DNA of 64,000 nucleotides from Aphrophora alni (lineage: Eukaryota; Arthropoda; Insecta; Hemiptera; Aphrophoridae). The position numbers and the translations under genes were made by a program. Location of the stretch: assembly GCA_963513935.1 (NCBI GenBank), contig OY740774.1, positions 88,554,385-88,618,384 on the forward strand, written 5' to 3'. Position 1 is the first letter of the stretch; the number at the start of each line of letters is the position of its first letter. Shown in pieces: positions 1 to 12,584 of this stretch. The notes beneath the pieces were generated by a model that saw only the letters and a list, made by a program, of their open reading frames with translations, made no database searches and was not told the DNA's origin.

Positions 1-3000
1 TGATCTTATGTAAATTTATTTGACAAATTTCTTTCATTATATATAATGCAAAAATTTGTTTTTATTGCTAATTAGTTGACATAAGAAAATCAGATTGAGA
101 AAAATTCCGAATTATTCAAAATTGTATTCAGTGACCGGTAGATGTTTGGTTCCTTATAAAAATACATTTGATCAACATTTTTGAAGGCATGTTACATACA
201 CCCAAATTTTGAGTTTTCAAAAAAAGAAAAAAGCCTCATAATTTCTTTAAAATAAATCCAAATATACCAAATTTGATCAGAATTGATTTTTTTTTTAGGT
301 AGTGATCAATGAACAGATAATAGGGAGACGTCATTTTGAGTTCAAACACTTTTTTGAACGCAAGAGGATCTCAAAAACGAATATTTCCACAATTAACTCA
401 AAATCAATGTTTGACCCATCCCGTTGCTTTCTCTACAATACTACGAATAAGTGAGTAAGTCAAAAATAAATGGATTCTGAATATACTGTAGTACTGTAAT
501 AACAAATCCACAGCCCAAATTAAAAGTAGGTAGGAGATTTTGTTTTTTCTTGTGAACATTATTATGACATACAGACAGAGAGACAGACAAAAAAAACATT
601 AGTTACATAATTCTATGATTAAACATAATGTATTATTGAAAAGTTTTAATTAACATTTTAAAAAATTTATCGACCAATACAGTTCAGTTAATAAAGTAAT
701 CTTGTAGGTTGTTATCTATTTTGCTACTAGGTAGCGCTAGGGTTCATTTGATATTACAGTATTAATACATACAACTGAATTTTATTTTGAAGGCAGTGTA
801 TTGAAATTACAACGCCGAAGAAATCAAACCTGCTTGGGCGTATAACGTCCGTGTTAGTTTGATTGTTAAAAAAAAGGAATACATTTTTTGTAAAGACGAT
901 GTTAAATTTTGTTGTTTTGTATTTCAGTGTAAATAATTAGAAAAGTTAATATATAGTCAAACAACAAAAAAATCTACAAGGAAAAGGTTGGTAATTTGAT
1001 CTATTAGAGTAATGTTATTTTGTAATGTTATCCTCCTTATTTAAACCCTAACAATCCTAACATTCCAAACCATAAAAATGTCTACCATTTATTCCTAGTC
1101 TTAGAAATAATTTTCAGCCAACTATAAATAGGCCTATATGTGTTTGTAAAAGTTCTGATTTTATGGGTTATTTAGGCTTTTATGTTTGAAAAAAATCAAA
1201 TTGTCGTAATTATTATTGTAAATTTTAAATTGATATATTATCACTATAAATATACTTATACACTATTGTAATTAGTTTTACAAGTTTTATGAAAACGTTA
1301 TTTATTTTTTGTTTTCAGTTAAAAAATCATGAATTGTATGTATATCATACAAATGTTTATTGAATATAACACCTAAGTTAGCAGAACAGTTGTCATAACC
1401 CCCCCCCCATTTTACCCCTCCTTGAAGTAGGCCTAAACACTGTAGGATGTTAGGTCTTTGTACTTTTCAGTTTTCCAGATTGTACACTCTTTTGTGTGGC
1501 CATGTTTATGTGGAAAGAGTCAACAGTTAAAATGAGTTTAACTGTGAGTTCATATCAAATAGTAGCAATAGCCAAAAGGAAGTGAAAGCACTAGGTAGGC
1601 TATATTTAATTTCATAAAGCTTTATCCATTAATACTAGTAACCCTGCTCGTATTTTACGAAACAAAAAAAGTTTCTTAAATTGTTCTAATGTCAAAGAGA
1701 GAGATTACCTCTGACTTTTGATTTTTTTTTTGTCAATGGTTTAATTTTCTAGATTAACCTATAGAGTTATGTTTAATGTGATGTTTTTTGTTTTGAATTT
1801 TTGAAATTGATTTGCCCTTTTTGTTTCTGAAATAAACAATAAAAAAGAAAACGAGGAACAAACTACAGTAAAAATTTAAAAATATTAATTATTACTAACA
1901 TTTTCTTACTACAACATAGCGCAGCATGTCCAAAATTTGATAGTCTAAACACAAAAGAACAACAAATAAATTCAGAAAGAGGGGTAGGCCTACAGAAAAC
2001 AAACATGGATAAAGAAGAAACATTGTATTCCTGTGGAGATCCCATTGCAAAAACATTTTAAATGAAATAAAAAAAAAAAAAAAAACAGGAATAAAACAAG
2101 TCCACTCTACTCAGTCTTGTTTTAATTACAAAAAATAGAATTTTTTAAAGAAATAGATATATAGGTATAATGTATGAAACGAGCAAAGCAAATGGAGACT
2201 TTTAGGTATACACACAAGGCTCATTTGGGCCTATCCGATGACAAGAAAGTAGTGATATACACAATTAGAAACTACAGTAAACTGTGTAACAACTTACTTT
2301 TTGAGTATTCCATTTAGAAGGGGGTTTGTATTACAATATCTGTGGGGTTGGGTACCAAGATGATGCAAATCAAATTGCTTTTTATTTGTAGTGTGTACAT
2401 ATTAAATAAAGATTTGAAATGAATTAATAATTTACACACCGTTTTAATTATATTTGCTTTAGGAATTACTTATCATTTGTTATATTTATTTATGTAGTAA
2501 ATGTAATCATACATAAAATGCGGTTACATTATTACCATTCTTAATATCTGTGTGATCAATATGAAAAGACATAACTGTGAAGTAACAGTGGAAAAAATGG
2601 AAACAAGGGTATCAAAAAATGATACAAAATAATCTCTAAATTTTCCAGACAGCGTATTATTTGGAAAAAAAAGAACGATGACCTTCCAGAATATTTCTAT
2701 ATTTATTGTGGTGAATATACACAATTACCAAAAGATTTTAAGTTGTTTAATAATGATTTTCTATATAAACTTTATAACTACAACAAAAACTTTATAACCT
2801 ACCTTTTATCAATTGTGAATGTTATAAACTCTTTCAAATTTACACTATTATATAAAACACTTACGATGGATTGAGGATTCCCAGTTTGTGTATCATTTCC
2901 CTTTATGGTGGGTGCCTTATACATACTAGAAGCAAAAATCTTATAATAATAATTATTTATGATTAGTTCGAAGTTTTTATATGCTTCCCAGGCACAGTGT

Positions 3001-4380
3001 AAGTAAGTCCATAGCGTCTTCTGCAGTTTGAGTACAAGTTGGATTGCTGAAAGTCTGTTTTGTTTCAAGTAAGAAAGAGACTAAAATGAGCCTTTTGCCT
3101 TTGTTATTATGTTTAGGCAGTGTTGGGGTTATGATTGTGATGTGATAAAATAACGAAATCTTTGTCACATCTTCTACGGGTCATCAAAGATAGACACTTT
3201 CACAACATATTTCACAATGTTGATAATATAATTCTTAGAATTATTTTGACCACAGTTTAACTAACAAAATGCTATTTTCAGCATGGAAATGAGTGTAAAT
3301 GAGTATTTACACAACTCATTTGTAAAAGAAAACTAAATGCTTTTGCTGTTTTGACAATTGAATGTAATGTCACTCAGTCCATTGATTTTTAAGAGCTAAT
3401 AAAAACATTTTTTGAAACAAAAAAAAAAAGTGAAAAATAATCATCACTGGAATGTTTACTTGAAAAAAGAATGAAGATAGATGTAGCGACTTTTTTAATC
3501 TCAAAGATATGGTTGATAATGTGGGAACTGTGAGAACAACAAATTTTTATTCATAATATTAATAACTTTTTAATAATAGGGCCTACATGATTTTAGAATT
3601 CTTTAATGTTGGCAACCCACTCATGTTATACATTTTAATATTATTTGTTGATTTCGTATAAATAATTTTCAGTATGTAAATAAAATTGTATGCTGTACAG
3701 ATAAACTACTTTTTATCATTGTTTGCCCTCTACCACTTAGTGTAATTTGATTTTTGATTGTAACAAAAAATCAGAACGATCCTACTGAAAAAGTAAATGG
3801 TTAATAAGCTTGAAATTACTTTTTAACCAGACTTATTTGAAAAGATTTAATAAAACACAAAGAGTATTTAATGAAATTTTAATGGGTAAAACAAGATCAT
3901 GCTTTTCTATAATTTTATACCAAAAATTTTGAAAGTCTGTGTACTTTGGCAAAAGGAGTTTACTCTAACTATCATTTCAAGTTTATATCGATAACGATTT
4001 GGGAGGAGGGAAGCAACCGACTTGATTGCCTGGAGGCGGAATTTGTTTAAATGTGGCAATGAGTACATATATAGAAATATATTAGCCATGAGCTTAAACA
4101 GATTGAAAAAGCTATGCTGTTCACCTAAGACTCTGTGGTATAAAATGTTCTTTCAGCAAGTTAATTATTTCATTATATATATGTTTTCAAATTTGGCAAT
4201 TTGGATGCTGTGAGACTAGTGTAATTTATAGTGATTATGTCTTAAATAATTTAGCAAAATCATAGCTTTTGCATTTTCAAATTTTTTGCTATCGTCATTT
4301 AAACCTTTCATTCAACTAAAAAGGAAACTTTGTCAAAACTGTGAAGAGCTGCACAACTTTGGCAGTAAAACTGTTTCTGC
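1..4380. other. AT-rich spacer, no gene seen
   Basis: No reading frame here resembles a known protein, and no RNA gene was recognised. There are homopolymer tracts, such as an A-run at about 2069-2085 and a C-run near 1400. The palindromic octamer TAGGCCTA occurs at 1129, 1428 and 1985. Short open frames here have AT-driven composition and no domain. Confidence 0.6.
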
Positions 4381-4383
4381 TCT

Positions 4384-4860
4384 TAACCATGTTTTCTCAG
4401 TATTTCTAGTAGCATTCATCTTTCAAGAAATGACTTATCTCCTCCAGATGTAAACCTCTCTACTCCTGGCTTGAGAAATGAGGCTCTCATCTCATCTGTG
4501 ACAAAGATAAACCCTTCATCACCAATAATCAAAAAAATTCTTAAAAACAAGTCTATCACTTGACCTCCCACAACAAATCTAACAACGGAATGATTGGTTT
4601 CAATATCCGAGCATTTATTAATAAGATGAACAAAAATGGAAAAGTAGAAATTCCCTTTAAATCCATTTTGGTGGGGTCTAACAAACACCTCCCAAAATCA
4701 CTTCAAGCATCTTTGCAGCCTTCAACACTTGAGGCTCCAGTTGTGTTGCTATGGAGTTTGACCGTGAGACTTCTAAAATTAAACCGCCTGATGGTATTAA
4801 AAGCCAGGCAGGTAGAAATAATAATACAGGTCCAAATTCTTTTTAATTGTTAAATTGTTA
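4384..4860. other. Unresolved block with moderately coding-like composition
   Basis: Both strands stay open for about 90 codons (plus 4560-4853, minus 4416-4688) and base composition is less AT-biased than the surroundings. A short plus-strand stretch beginning at the ATG near 4752 reads MEFDRETSKIKPPDG and then meets CAG followed by GTAGAA, which could be a splice donor. I recognise no family. A decayed transposon piece, a retrocopy or a small host exon are all possible. Confidence 0.2.
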
Positions 4861-4889
4861 AAGAATCCTTTATTTCATCTTGAAACATT

Positions 4890-5460
4890 TCATAAAGAAT
4901 CCATTCAAACACGAGAAGACACGCACGACACCTACCGGGAAAAATGCACAACGGTAGCGATATAAACAATTGCCTACAAATTTTAGACTTTTAACCAGAT
5001 CAAAATTAATTAAAGCCATTTATCGAAATCTTAGACCTATGTTACCCACATCAAAAATAATCTGAAGAATCCCACCTATCTGTAAAAACCAATATTTATA
5101 CTGTAAAAAGAACGAATAAAAGAAATTTATCAATTTACAAGTGAAAGCGGAACGGCCTAGAAATTTATATCGAATGGAAGTTCGCCAGTATTTCAGTGAT
5201 TATAATAATATAAAAAACGCTGGAACAAAATAAAATTGACCAATAAATAGACCATATAATTATACATGAAAAACAACACTTCAACAACCACTTAAAATGT
5301 TTAAATATCTTGGGAATTGCATTAGAACGACGTAAGTCGGGGAAAATGGCTAAACTCGGTAGATAGCATTAAAACAAACGAGACCGTAAACCACGCCTAC
5401 CATAATCTGATTGAGTAATCGAGTACAACGAAACATCGCGGGAAATATTTAATATGCACT
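4890..5460. other. CpG-containing patch, possible promoter-proximal sequence
   Basis: CG dinucleotides are clearly denser than in the flanks (for example around 4910-4960, 5150-5170, 5325-5360 and 5400-5445). No coding frame is evident. In insects such patches can mark promoters or first exons, but no gene can be attached on either side, so this is only a compositional observation. Confidence 0.25.
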
Positions 5461-6784
5461 GAAAAACTATGATATACTGTACTGTAATAATAATTATAAG
5501 ATAGCTATTAGTCAAGAGGAGTTATTTATTCCCTGTAGAATGTCTTGAACAATATTTATTTAGTAATTGTAGAGTCAGTAATTTAAATAAAACTACTGTA
5601 TTAACAGTTTAGCTTTTGCAGTTAGGATCATAAATCATTTCATAGTGTTCTATTAATACTTCCCAGTGCAGTGCAATCGGAATTATAATTAATTATGAAA
5701 AAAACAAGAAGAAATAATCTCTATGCATAGCGTCGGTTTCAAACAATGGAATAATACAGTTGTTGAAGTATGGCTGAACTGGATGGACGTATTTATCCCC
5801 ATCTCAGATTTTATAGGGAAAATTATCAGAAGCAATAGCCTAAATGTGGAAGAAATAAGCCTCAACAGTTGAGTATTTTTTTTTTTTTTTAAGTGGAAGT
5901 TCAAATACCTGTCCAAAGGCAGGATACTAGTACAGTTATATCAAAAGGCAGAGTGCCATCAGATTGGTGAGATCAAACTATTTCATTTTCATTGTTTATG
6001 CCCAAGACTATATTAAGCCTAGTAGGCCATTAAGTTAGTTAATTCAAACAAACTTTTGTCACCCAAAATAGTGGTGAAGAGAACTAATAAATAGAAAGAC
6101 AATTTGTGTGTTAACTGTAGTACACACCATTACCTCCCTTTCATTATTTAATCATCTTTTATAAACTTTTTATCATTTATCTTTTAATTAAATATCAATA
6201 TATATATGTTATGTTATGTTTTGAAACCCTATTCCTTGAGGGAAGCAGGCACTGACCCCTCCCCAGAGAAAGAGAATCCCGAGATAGATATTATATATGT
6301 TTTAATTAAAGAAAAGACTCAAAGATAAAAGGATTAGAGAAAAGGACTTGTTAATTAATTTTGAAGATAAAAGATTCATACTAAAAGTAAAATAATTTTA
6401 ATGTGTTTTTATATACTGAAATTTCACTAAACAAGTTTAGTGTTTATTGTAAGCTATTATTTTGACTGTAGGCCTATCAATTTATTTTTGTTAATTGTGA
6501 ATTGATTATAATTTGAACAAAATAAATTAAAAAAATTAATTTATAAAAAAAAAAAGATTTATTATAGAAAACATAGTTGAATATAGACATATAAGAGTAG
6601 TATAATTTTGAGTAGAGAATTAAAATTTTTGTTAATCAACGTTAATCATTTACCAAAAGATATTAAACTTCAATTTAGCAATTTTAATATTTAAATGAAA
6701 ATATAATAGAAGTTATATTTCCACTACGTTTTAATCTTAATCATAAATATCTCAGAAATTTTACTTGAATAGCGTGACACATTA
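5461..6784. other. AT-rich spacer
   Basis: No coding similarity or RNA gene was seen. It holds A/T homopolymers, one TAGGCCTA octamer at 6469, and a short GC-richer patch at about 6220-6290 that could be an old repeat fragment but matches nothing I know. Confidence 0.5.
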
Positions 6785-6789
6785 GAACA

Positions 6790-7715
6790 TTAACGGAGTG
6801 AGAAGCCAAATTGAAGATCTTACAGTTCTTGTAAGTGATATATCCTCTTTAGTATTGGCCTGTAAGAGACTCACCTTCATCAGCTCCATTCATTTAGATT
6901 AAGAGGGTCTTCAGTTTATCGAAGTGATTTCGTCATTGCAGACAGAGCTAAGGGGTGGAGTGGTAATATCCGCCCACAACTACATCTGTAGTAAGTCTGT
7001 GAACCTTAGGACTTCATTTCAAGCAGTAGCAAAACCATCAAAATGACAATTTGCTCTTTGTACCTACCACTTAATTACAGATTTGTCAAAGTCGAAATCG
7101 ATTTGATCCTAAGAGAGTTACTATTCCATTTCTTTTTGGGGGGATATTTTAATACATGGGGATCAAACACCTGGACACCAACAGGAAACCATATTAACAG
7201 GATTCTACCCAATTTGGATTTGATTCTGCTCAATGAAAATTCACCAACTCATCTACTGGCTTTTACAGGTGGTTAGACAAAATGTTGACTTGTCATTTTG
7301 TATTCCATGTCTTACCACTAAATTTGAGTGGTCCATTCTATCCGACACATCCTATAGTATTAACAATCCTGTGAAATTTACCATTTCTGATTTTTCTTGT
7401 TGTAATTACTGCCTTCCCAGGTATATTTTGAGCGAAGCAGAATGGGAATATTATAGCAAAGGGTTTTGTTAAACCTAATATTAATAATGTTCCTATTCAA
7501 GAAGCAGTACATTCATTTGCAACAACACTTTTTACAGCAGTGGACAACAATGTTCTGAAAACATTGATGAGACCACTACATCCACCTGTTCCATGATGGA
7601 ATGATCAAAGTGGTGACACTCTCCATTTATGCCGTAAAACTTTAATTAAGGAAGTTTAACCAAAGACCTACTTATGAAAATCTTGAAAGGTATAAAATTC
7701 TACGAGCCAAAGTAC
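6790..7715 (+). pseudogene. Endonuclease domain of LINE copy A (broken)
   Basis: Three frames must be combined to follow the domain. The segment 7043-7276 is the longest open piece and begins MTICSLYLPLNYRF, matching the usual ICS-Y-PP block. The catalytic GDFN block is altered (it reads FLGGYFN) and WGS follows. Residues up to the pre-RT linker are recognisable (FEWSILSDTS near 7322, then YILSEAEWEYYSKG). In intact relatives this nuclease nicks the target DNA to prime reverse transcription. Here the frameshifts near 7040, 7260 and 7470 leave it dead. Confidence 0.7.
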
Positions 7716-7791
7716 GTTGAGTGTTTAGGCAGAGTAATAGGAGTCATGGACTTAGTACATTGGCACAGTATCAAGAACCACATATCAAGGA

Positions 7792-7854
7792 GTGTCTGGG
7801 CATTGTTTAATTTCGGGAAATAAAAAAGCTGATGAAGCAGGTAAGGAACACAAC
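7792..7854 (+). pseudogene. RNase H fragment of LINE copy A
   Basis: In one frame the bases read V-S-G-H-C-L-I-S-G-N-K-K-A-D-E-A-G-K-E-H, matching the conserved GH-GI-GN--AD-A block at the C-terminal part of LINE RNase H domains. The segment before it (about 7745-7790) is only weakly similar, so the deletion breakpoint is probably near 7745. Confidence 0.65.
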
Positions 7855-7858
7855 ATGT

Positions 7859-9735
7859 TATGGCATCAGACTTTGTATTGACTGTTAAATTAATCTTTGT
7901 TTTCAATTGTTGTTCATTGTATTTATCACAGTTTATCATTGTTAACTTGTTGCAGGGATTCTTTATAGCATTGTTTAACATTTTATGTTCTTGTTTATTT
8001 ATAATTGTAAAGTTTTTTTTTTCTTTTTCAAATTTTGTGTTATTATTTTTAGTTTTATTTATAGGTTTAATGTGGAGCAGCTTATGATGACTGCAATGGT
8101 TTTTCAGCTTAAAACAAGAAAAACAAAAATCAGATTCATTACTTGAATTTGTCATTAATTCAGACGTGACACAGCTTTGATTATTTAAATGATGTAAACC
8201 TTTTATGACAACATGAAAAGATTCTGGTAATTGGTAAAATGTAAGTCAGAATTTTACTTTCTAAGATATTTTCCATATTAATGATATGCATCTGAAGTTG
8301 ATACATAAATAGTTTTTTTTTTACGTGAAACATAGGCCTATTTAAACTCATTTCCTTTAAAATATGTATTTCCACAATGGTATATATTGAAGCTTTTATT
8401 TTAGAAAAATCTGTAGAGATTGAGTAAGCCTACCATTATCTTGGACCAAGTAGGTGATTTTTAATTATAAATATTGTTGTCCTTAGCCGCTAGAGATTAC
8501 AAAAGATTTTGAATTTTTGTATTTGAGTTATAGACTTATAACTGATTTGGTTAAGTTGAAAAATTTTAATAAAATTCTATATATTTTTCGAATTCAAGAT
8601 GTTATTATAATCATCTCTTTTCCTTTTATGCAAACTTTTGCCAATCCGTGGTTATTTTCATGTTACTATGTACCAATCCATTAGTACTAACAGCAGATGT
8701 ATCAGCTGTGCTAGGAAAGTCATGTTGCAAGCATCGCTAAATTAAAGATATTTATATCAGCAACTTTTAAAGAACCTTAATTGTTTGGTAAATTTTAAAA
8801 TAAGCAAATACAAATTACCTTGCCACCAAACAAACAGTTGCTTATTACATGAATTAAATATTTTAAAACATCTTTTATTTTCCACATAACAAAAACACTA
8901 TTTAATTATGTCTTAATAAACCAGAGTTGTAATTCAACTGCTTAACAGTTATTGATATGTTTTCATGCTAAATATAGTTATGCTTTATTTTAGTATTAAT
9001 ACATGAAAACATGTTTTTATAAACTTCTGAAGACAAATTTTTGTAGATTCTTTATTAATATTTAAGTGGAAGGAACGTTTTTTAAGTATGCTTCATTCAT
9101 TTCATTATAAAAAAAACCACATTAAAAAATAAAAATGATTTATTGTAACAAAAAACAAATCTACATATCATTTAAACAACTTCCTTATTCCATCTTTGTA
9201 AAATTCTGCATAAGTTTTTAGAATCAGTTAGTAACATCTCGTTTCAGTTTGTCAAAGTACTTTAATCCAACCCAGTTTTCTAAATGTAAAGTGATTAATG
9301 GTGGATAAGGAGGTAAGTGGGCAATTTTGCTTTATTAGTATCTTTAGTCATAAAATTTACCCAATTTTTTAAAATACATTGCACCTTCAAAACTTAGAAG
9401 GGTGGAGTGGGGATTTTGGAATTCTTTGTGTATGTGTACAATATATTTTCATATGATAAATTGATTTAACCATAAAGACTGTAGCTAGGTGTACATACAG
9501 AAAGAAGTCATTCCAATAACATTGGTGGATTCAAGGACCTTCCAATCTTTATTACCATAAAAACCATGATTTCAATATTTTTTTACAAATAAAAAACTTG
9601 GTTTGTATTTTTAACCATTTTTTAGATATTTTATGAAATAATTACTAACATAATATTGTATGAGGCTTCTTTTGTTGTCAATATTAAACAGTATTATTTA
9701 AAATTTGTTTAGGCCTAGTTGTTTAAAATTCTTCG
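7859..9735. other. AT-rich spacer between two LINE pieces
   Basis: Nothing coding is convincing. An open stretch at 7860-8087 is a T-rich, hydrophobic-looking frame explained by composition. TAGGCCTA occurs at 8333 and 9710. Since LINE-derived sequence lies on both sides in the same orientation, this block could be a later insertion or old unrelated DNA. Confidence 0.45.
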
Positions 9736-10008
9736 CAGCAAGAATTGCCAAAACATCACTGGCACTATCTCCACTGCTTTGGCTTAAAAGACTCATTGAT
9801 CTGTGAAAACTGTTGCAAGGAAGAAGAAACACTGTAACACATCTGCTCCAGTGCACATCAGTTAGCCCACCCAGAGAGAACCTGAAGATCTTGGTTGGAA
9901 AATGGTGGTTTAGAGAACATCCTCAGTATAAAAGAACTATAGGCAGTAGCTTCTGCAGCATACAGTCAGACCATCAGGGTCACATCATTCCTGGAGAAAT
10001 GTTCTAAA
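9736..10008 (+). pseudogene. LINE ORF2 C-terminus with Cys-His motif
   Basis: One frame reads HYLHCFGLKDSLICENC at about 9763-9813, followed by CKEEETL, a stop, then HICSSAHQLAHPERT. This matches the usual end of LINE ORF2 proteins with RNase H: a GL-DS--C--C--EEET--H knuckle followed by a helical tail, here continuing to CSKK and a stop at 10007. At least three in-frame stops show it is dead. It may be the displaced 3' end of LINE copy A, which ends in RNase H 1.9 kb upstream in the same orientation. Confidence 0.65.
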
Positions 10009-10010
10009 AA

Positions 10011-10917
10011 GTAAGTGTAAGTCTAATTGTATGTGTAGGATATATATTTTTTAATGTCAATGTTTCCATAAAAAATAGCGCAACAGTTAAATTTTCAATT
10101 TTTCCTTTCTTGTGTTTGTCTTGTTACGTGAATCCAACATATTCAACATCGACAGAATGAATTTTTCATATATTTTTGCAGCCATTATTAAAAGATTTGT
10201 GTTCTTTCAAACAAAAATCTTCTAGTAAATCTGCAGAAATATATGAGGTGAGAATGACGTCCATTCTCCCTGTATTTAATGACTTTAGGTATCCTATCAG
10301 TTTCTTTCCTCTTAGTTGTTGCTGCTGAAAGTGAATTTGGGAATGTGTTCTGCTGGTCCTCTTGGACAATGGGGAGTCGGAGAGGTGAAAACGGTTCAGA
10401 TTATCTGGCCTGTTCTGATACTGGCAATATTATAATTTAACTAGGGTTAAATAGACTTACAAGGTTCAGAGCCAAATGTTAACAGTTGCTGCACTGAACC
10501 ACAACATACTAGTTATTCAAATCCGTATGCTAGTGTCTGAGTTCGCATTGGTTCAATGAAATTCATTATTACACTCTAATCTATAATACAAAAGCAAAGA
10601 TTTCCATCATATTTTTATGCATTCTTATTATGTAGTAGGCCTACTATTACTTATTAGAACTTATTATTTGGTAAAAGCTGGCATATATTTTTAGTGAACC
10701 TATATTGTTCTGCCTTTTTATTACTGCCATTGTCTGCTAAAGTTGCATCCTGAATTCCTAGTCTTGTTTGAATTTCTTGTGTAAAGATTACAACTTCAAA
10801 CACTGTCATCAATTTCTTCATTATAAGTTGTTAGAAATGTAACAAATTAAAACAAATAGAGAAAAAGTACTCTGTGAAAAACAACTCTGTGTAAAGCATC
10901 CAGATAGCTGTTTTGGT
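10011..10917. other. Spacer
   Basis: No coding or RNA feature is supported. One TAGGCCTA octamer lies at 10636. The minus-strand open frame at 10166-10369 has no recognisable domain. Confidence 0.45.
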
Positions 10918-11098
10918 GCTGCCGCCAGCAGACCAGTCTGATACCAACAGTCTTAATCTGGTGAATGAGATATGGTTGTGTTTTCAAATGGTTCAAAAGT
11001 CTTCACAAGGAGAGCCTGCAGCCCAAGCTGATAGCAGCAGCCTAAATCTGGTTAAGGTGATATGATCGTGTTTTCGAATGGTTTAAAGTTTTCACACT
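10918..11098. repeat. Diverged tandem duplication, period about 90 bp
   Basis: The blocks beginning at about 10918 and 11008 align along their length. Both contain CTGATA, then AATCTGGT, GATATG, GTGTTTTC, AATGGTT and TTCACA in order. They differ at many positions, so the duplication is old. Confidence 0.65.
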
Positions 11099-11099
11099 T

Positions 11100-12280
11100 A
11101 ATAATAAACCAAAGCAGTGACCATTTCTCTACAATAATATATCAAAATAAAATAGTTCATATTGTTTGTTTCTTTAAAATGTTTGGGAGAAGATGAAAAT
11201 GTAATTCTACTTTTGTCCTTAAGGTTTAATAAAATTTATAATTTTGAGTTATAATTTTGCTTCTGTCTATTTGTAATTTCCATTTGTATATAGCCAAAAG
11301 TCTAGGACCTGCCATTTTGATACTGCTATAAATTTGTTTAGTTCAGAGTTTTAGGAGAAATGTTTGAGCCTAATGTAGTGAACATTGTTAAGCCAATTTT
11401 GAGACATGCATTTTTTATGACAGATACAAATTTATGTTATTATGCAGTACCTATCAATGTAACAATATTAAAGGATAAGACGGTTGGAGGCTAAAACCCT
11501 TATTTCCTAAATTTGAAAAAAAATTGGTAATCTGTTTAGTAATTGTTTAGTCAATGACATATTTTCACGCAGTTTTTCAAACTCAAAATTTTTGGGGAGA
11601 TTGTTAACAGTAAGTTTGTTTGGTCCCAAGGTGCATGAAGTAAGAACCAGATTTAATCAAAATAATTGGAGCTAATTTTGAAAAATAAGTTTTTTTTTGT
11701 GTTTGTTTACTTCATGATACATTTTATATTTTGATAATCATATTTTAGAGGTAATATATTCATATATAAAAGATCCTCTACCTATAAAATTGGAACAAAA
11801 TTTGTTCAACCATTTAGACTCTAGATACAATAAAGGTAGAAACAACTTTGTTTGGTTTTAGGAGATTCCAAAACTTTCTTTAAAAATTATGAAATTTATA
11901 AGTATATATTTTCCATAGTTTTTCATTTCTAAGTCCCTCCCTCTTTAGTGTTTTCTTGTGAGAAAAAAGTAGATTCAATAGGGCCATCCCTCCCTATCAA
12001 CTTTATATAAATTTCTTGGAAGTATTTTGAGGGGGTGATGAGAGGAAACTATTGAATAAAGAGTTCAGTAACGAAATTGTCGAGCTCTTTCTGTTGAAAT
12101 GATAATCCAAATGGAAGTTATGAGCTTCCAAAACAAAATAATTGAAATTAAAAAAATAAATCTTACGTGAAAAATTTGGAAAGGTATTTTCACGTAAGAC
12201 GAAAGTATTTTGCTATATAAATAGTATATCTAAATAGTAGATTATTTTTATTGATTTTAACAAATTTTATAGTAGTATTA
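11100..12280. other. AT-rich spacer
   Basis: No coding or RNA feature is recognised. A short inverted pair around TTTCACGTAAGA (12164 and 12189) is too small to classify. Confidence 0.45.
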
Positions 12281-12283
12281 AAC

Positions 12284-12450
12284 TGTAAGATTTATAAATT
12301 AAATATAGTCATTCTAGTTTTACTAGAAGTTTAAATTGTATCATCCTGTATTTTGTCCATAAATTTGTAATGTGAGATTTATAAATTTGAATAATTATTG
12401 TAGTTTTCCTAGCAGTTTGAAACTGAAAAGTGTATCATCCTGTGTTTGAG
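12284..12450. repeat. Diverged tandem duplication, period about 88 bp
   Basis: Two copies, starting at 12284 and 12372, both run from GATTTATAAATT through a TAGTTTT-CTAG block to TGTATCATCCTGT. A related stretch also occurs at about 21250, so the unit is part of a dispersed repeat. Confidence 0.55.
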
Positions 12451-12584
12451 ACAATTAGAAATGGGTTGTAGATAATTTAAATCTAAAATATACATTTCAA
12501 GGAATCTTGAAATTAAAATAAATGACAGCCCTGACACCTAGTGGCAGGCGTGAACATCGTACTACTAAATAATTACCCAATTTC

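Larger units (their letters stand above)
6785..7858 (+). mobile_element. LINE copy A: endonuclease joined to RNase H, RT missing
   Basis: A degenerate non-LTR retrotransposon. It opens with the N-terminus of an apurinic-type endonuclease (NGVRSQIEDL at about 6792, ETHL near 6870), continues through the middle of that domain, and reaches the conserved spacer before the RT (RPTYENLERYKILRAKV near 7665-7712). Within about 80 bases it is already inside an RNase H domain (GNKKADEA at 7816-7839). Normally about 2 kb encoding the RT lies between these points, so an internal deletion is clear. Frameshifts and stops are frequent. The RNase H implies an I/R1/LOA-type LINE. No target-site duplication was found, and a fragment at 9736 could be its displaced 3' end. 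Confidence 0.75.

Noticed and set aside
5395..5450. CTGATTGA ... CGAAAC resembling another hammerhead
   Set aside because: The core is CUGAUUGA, not CUGANGA, and no stem I or III pairing can be drawn.
7860..8087. Hydrophobic 75-codon frame that looks like a membrane protein
   Set aside because: It is T-rich low-complexity DNA; the reverse strand is equally open for 151 codons, and neither has a domain.
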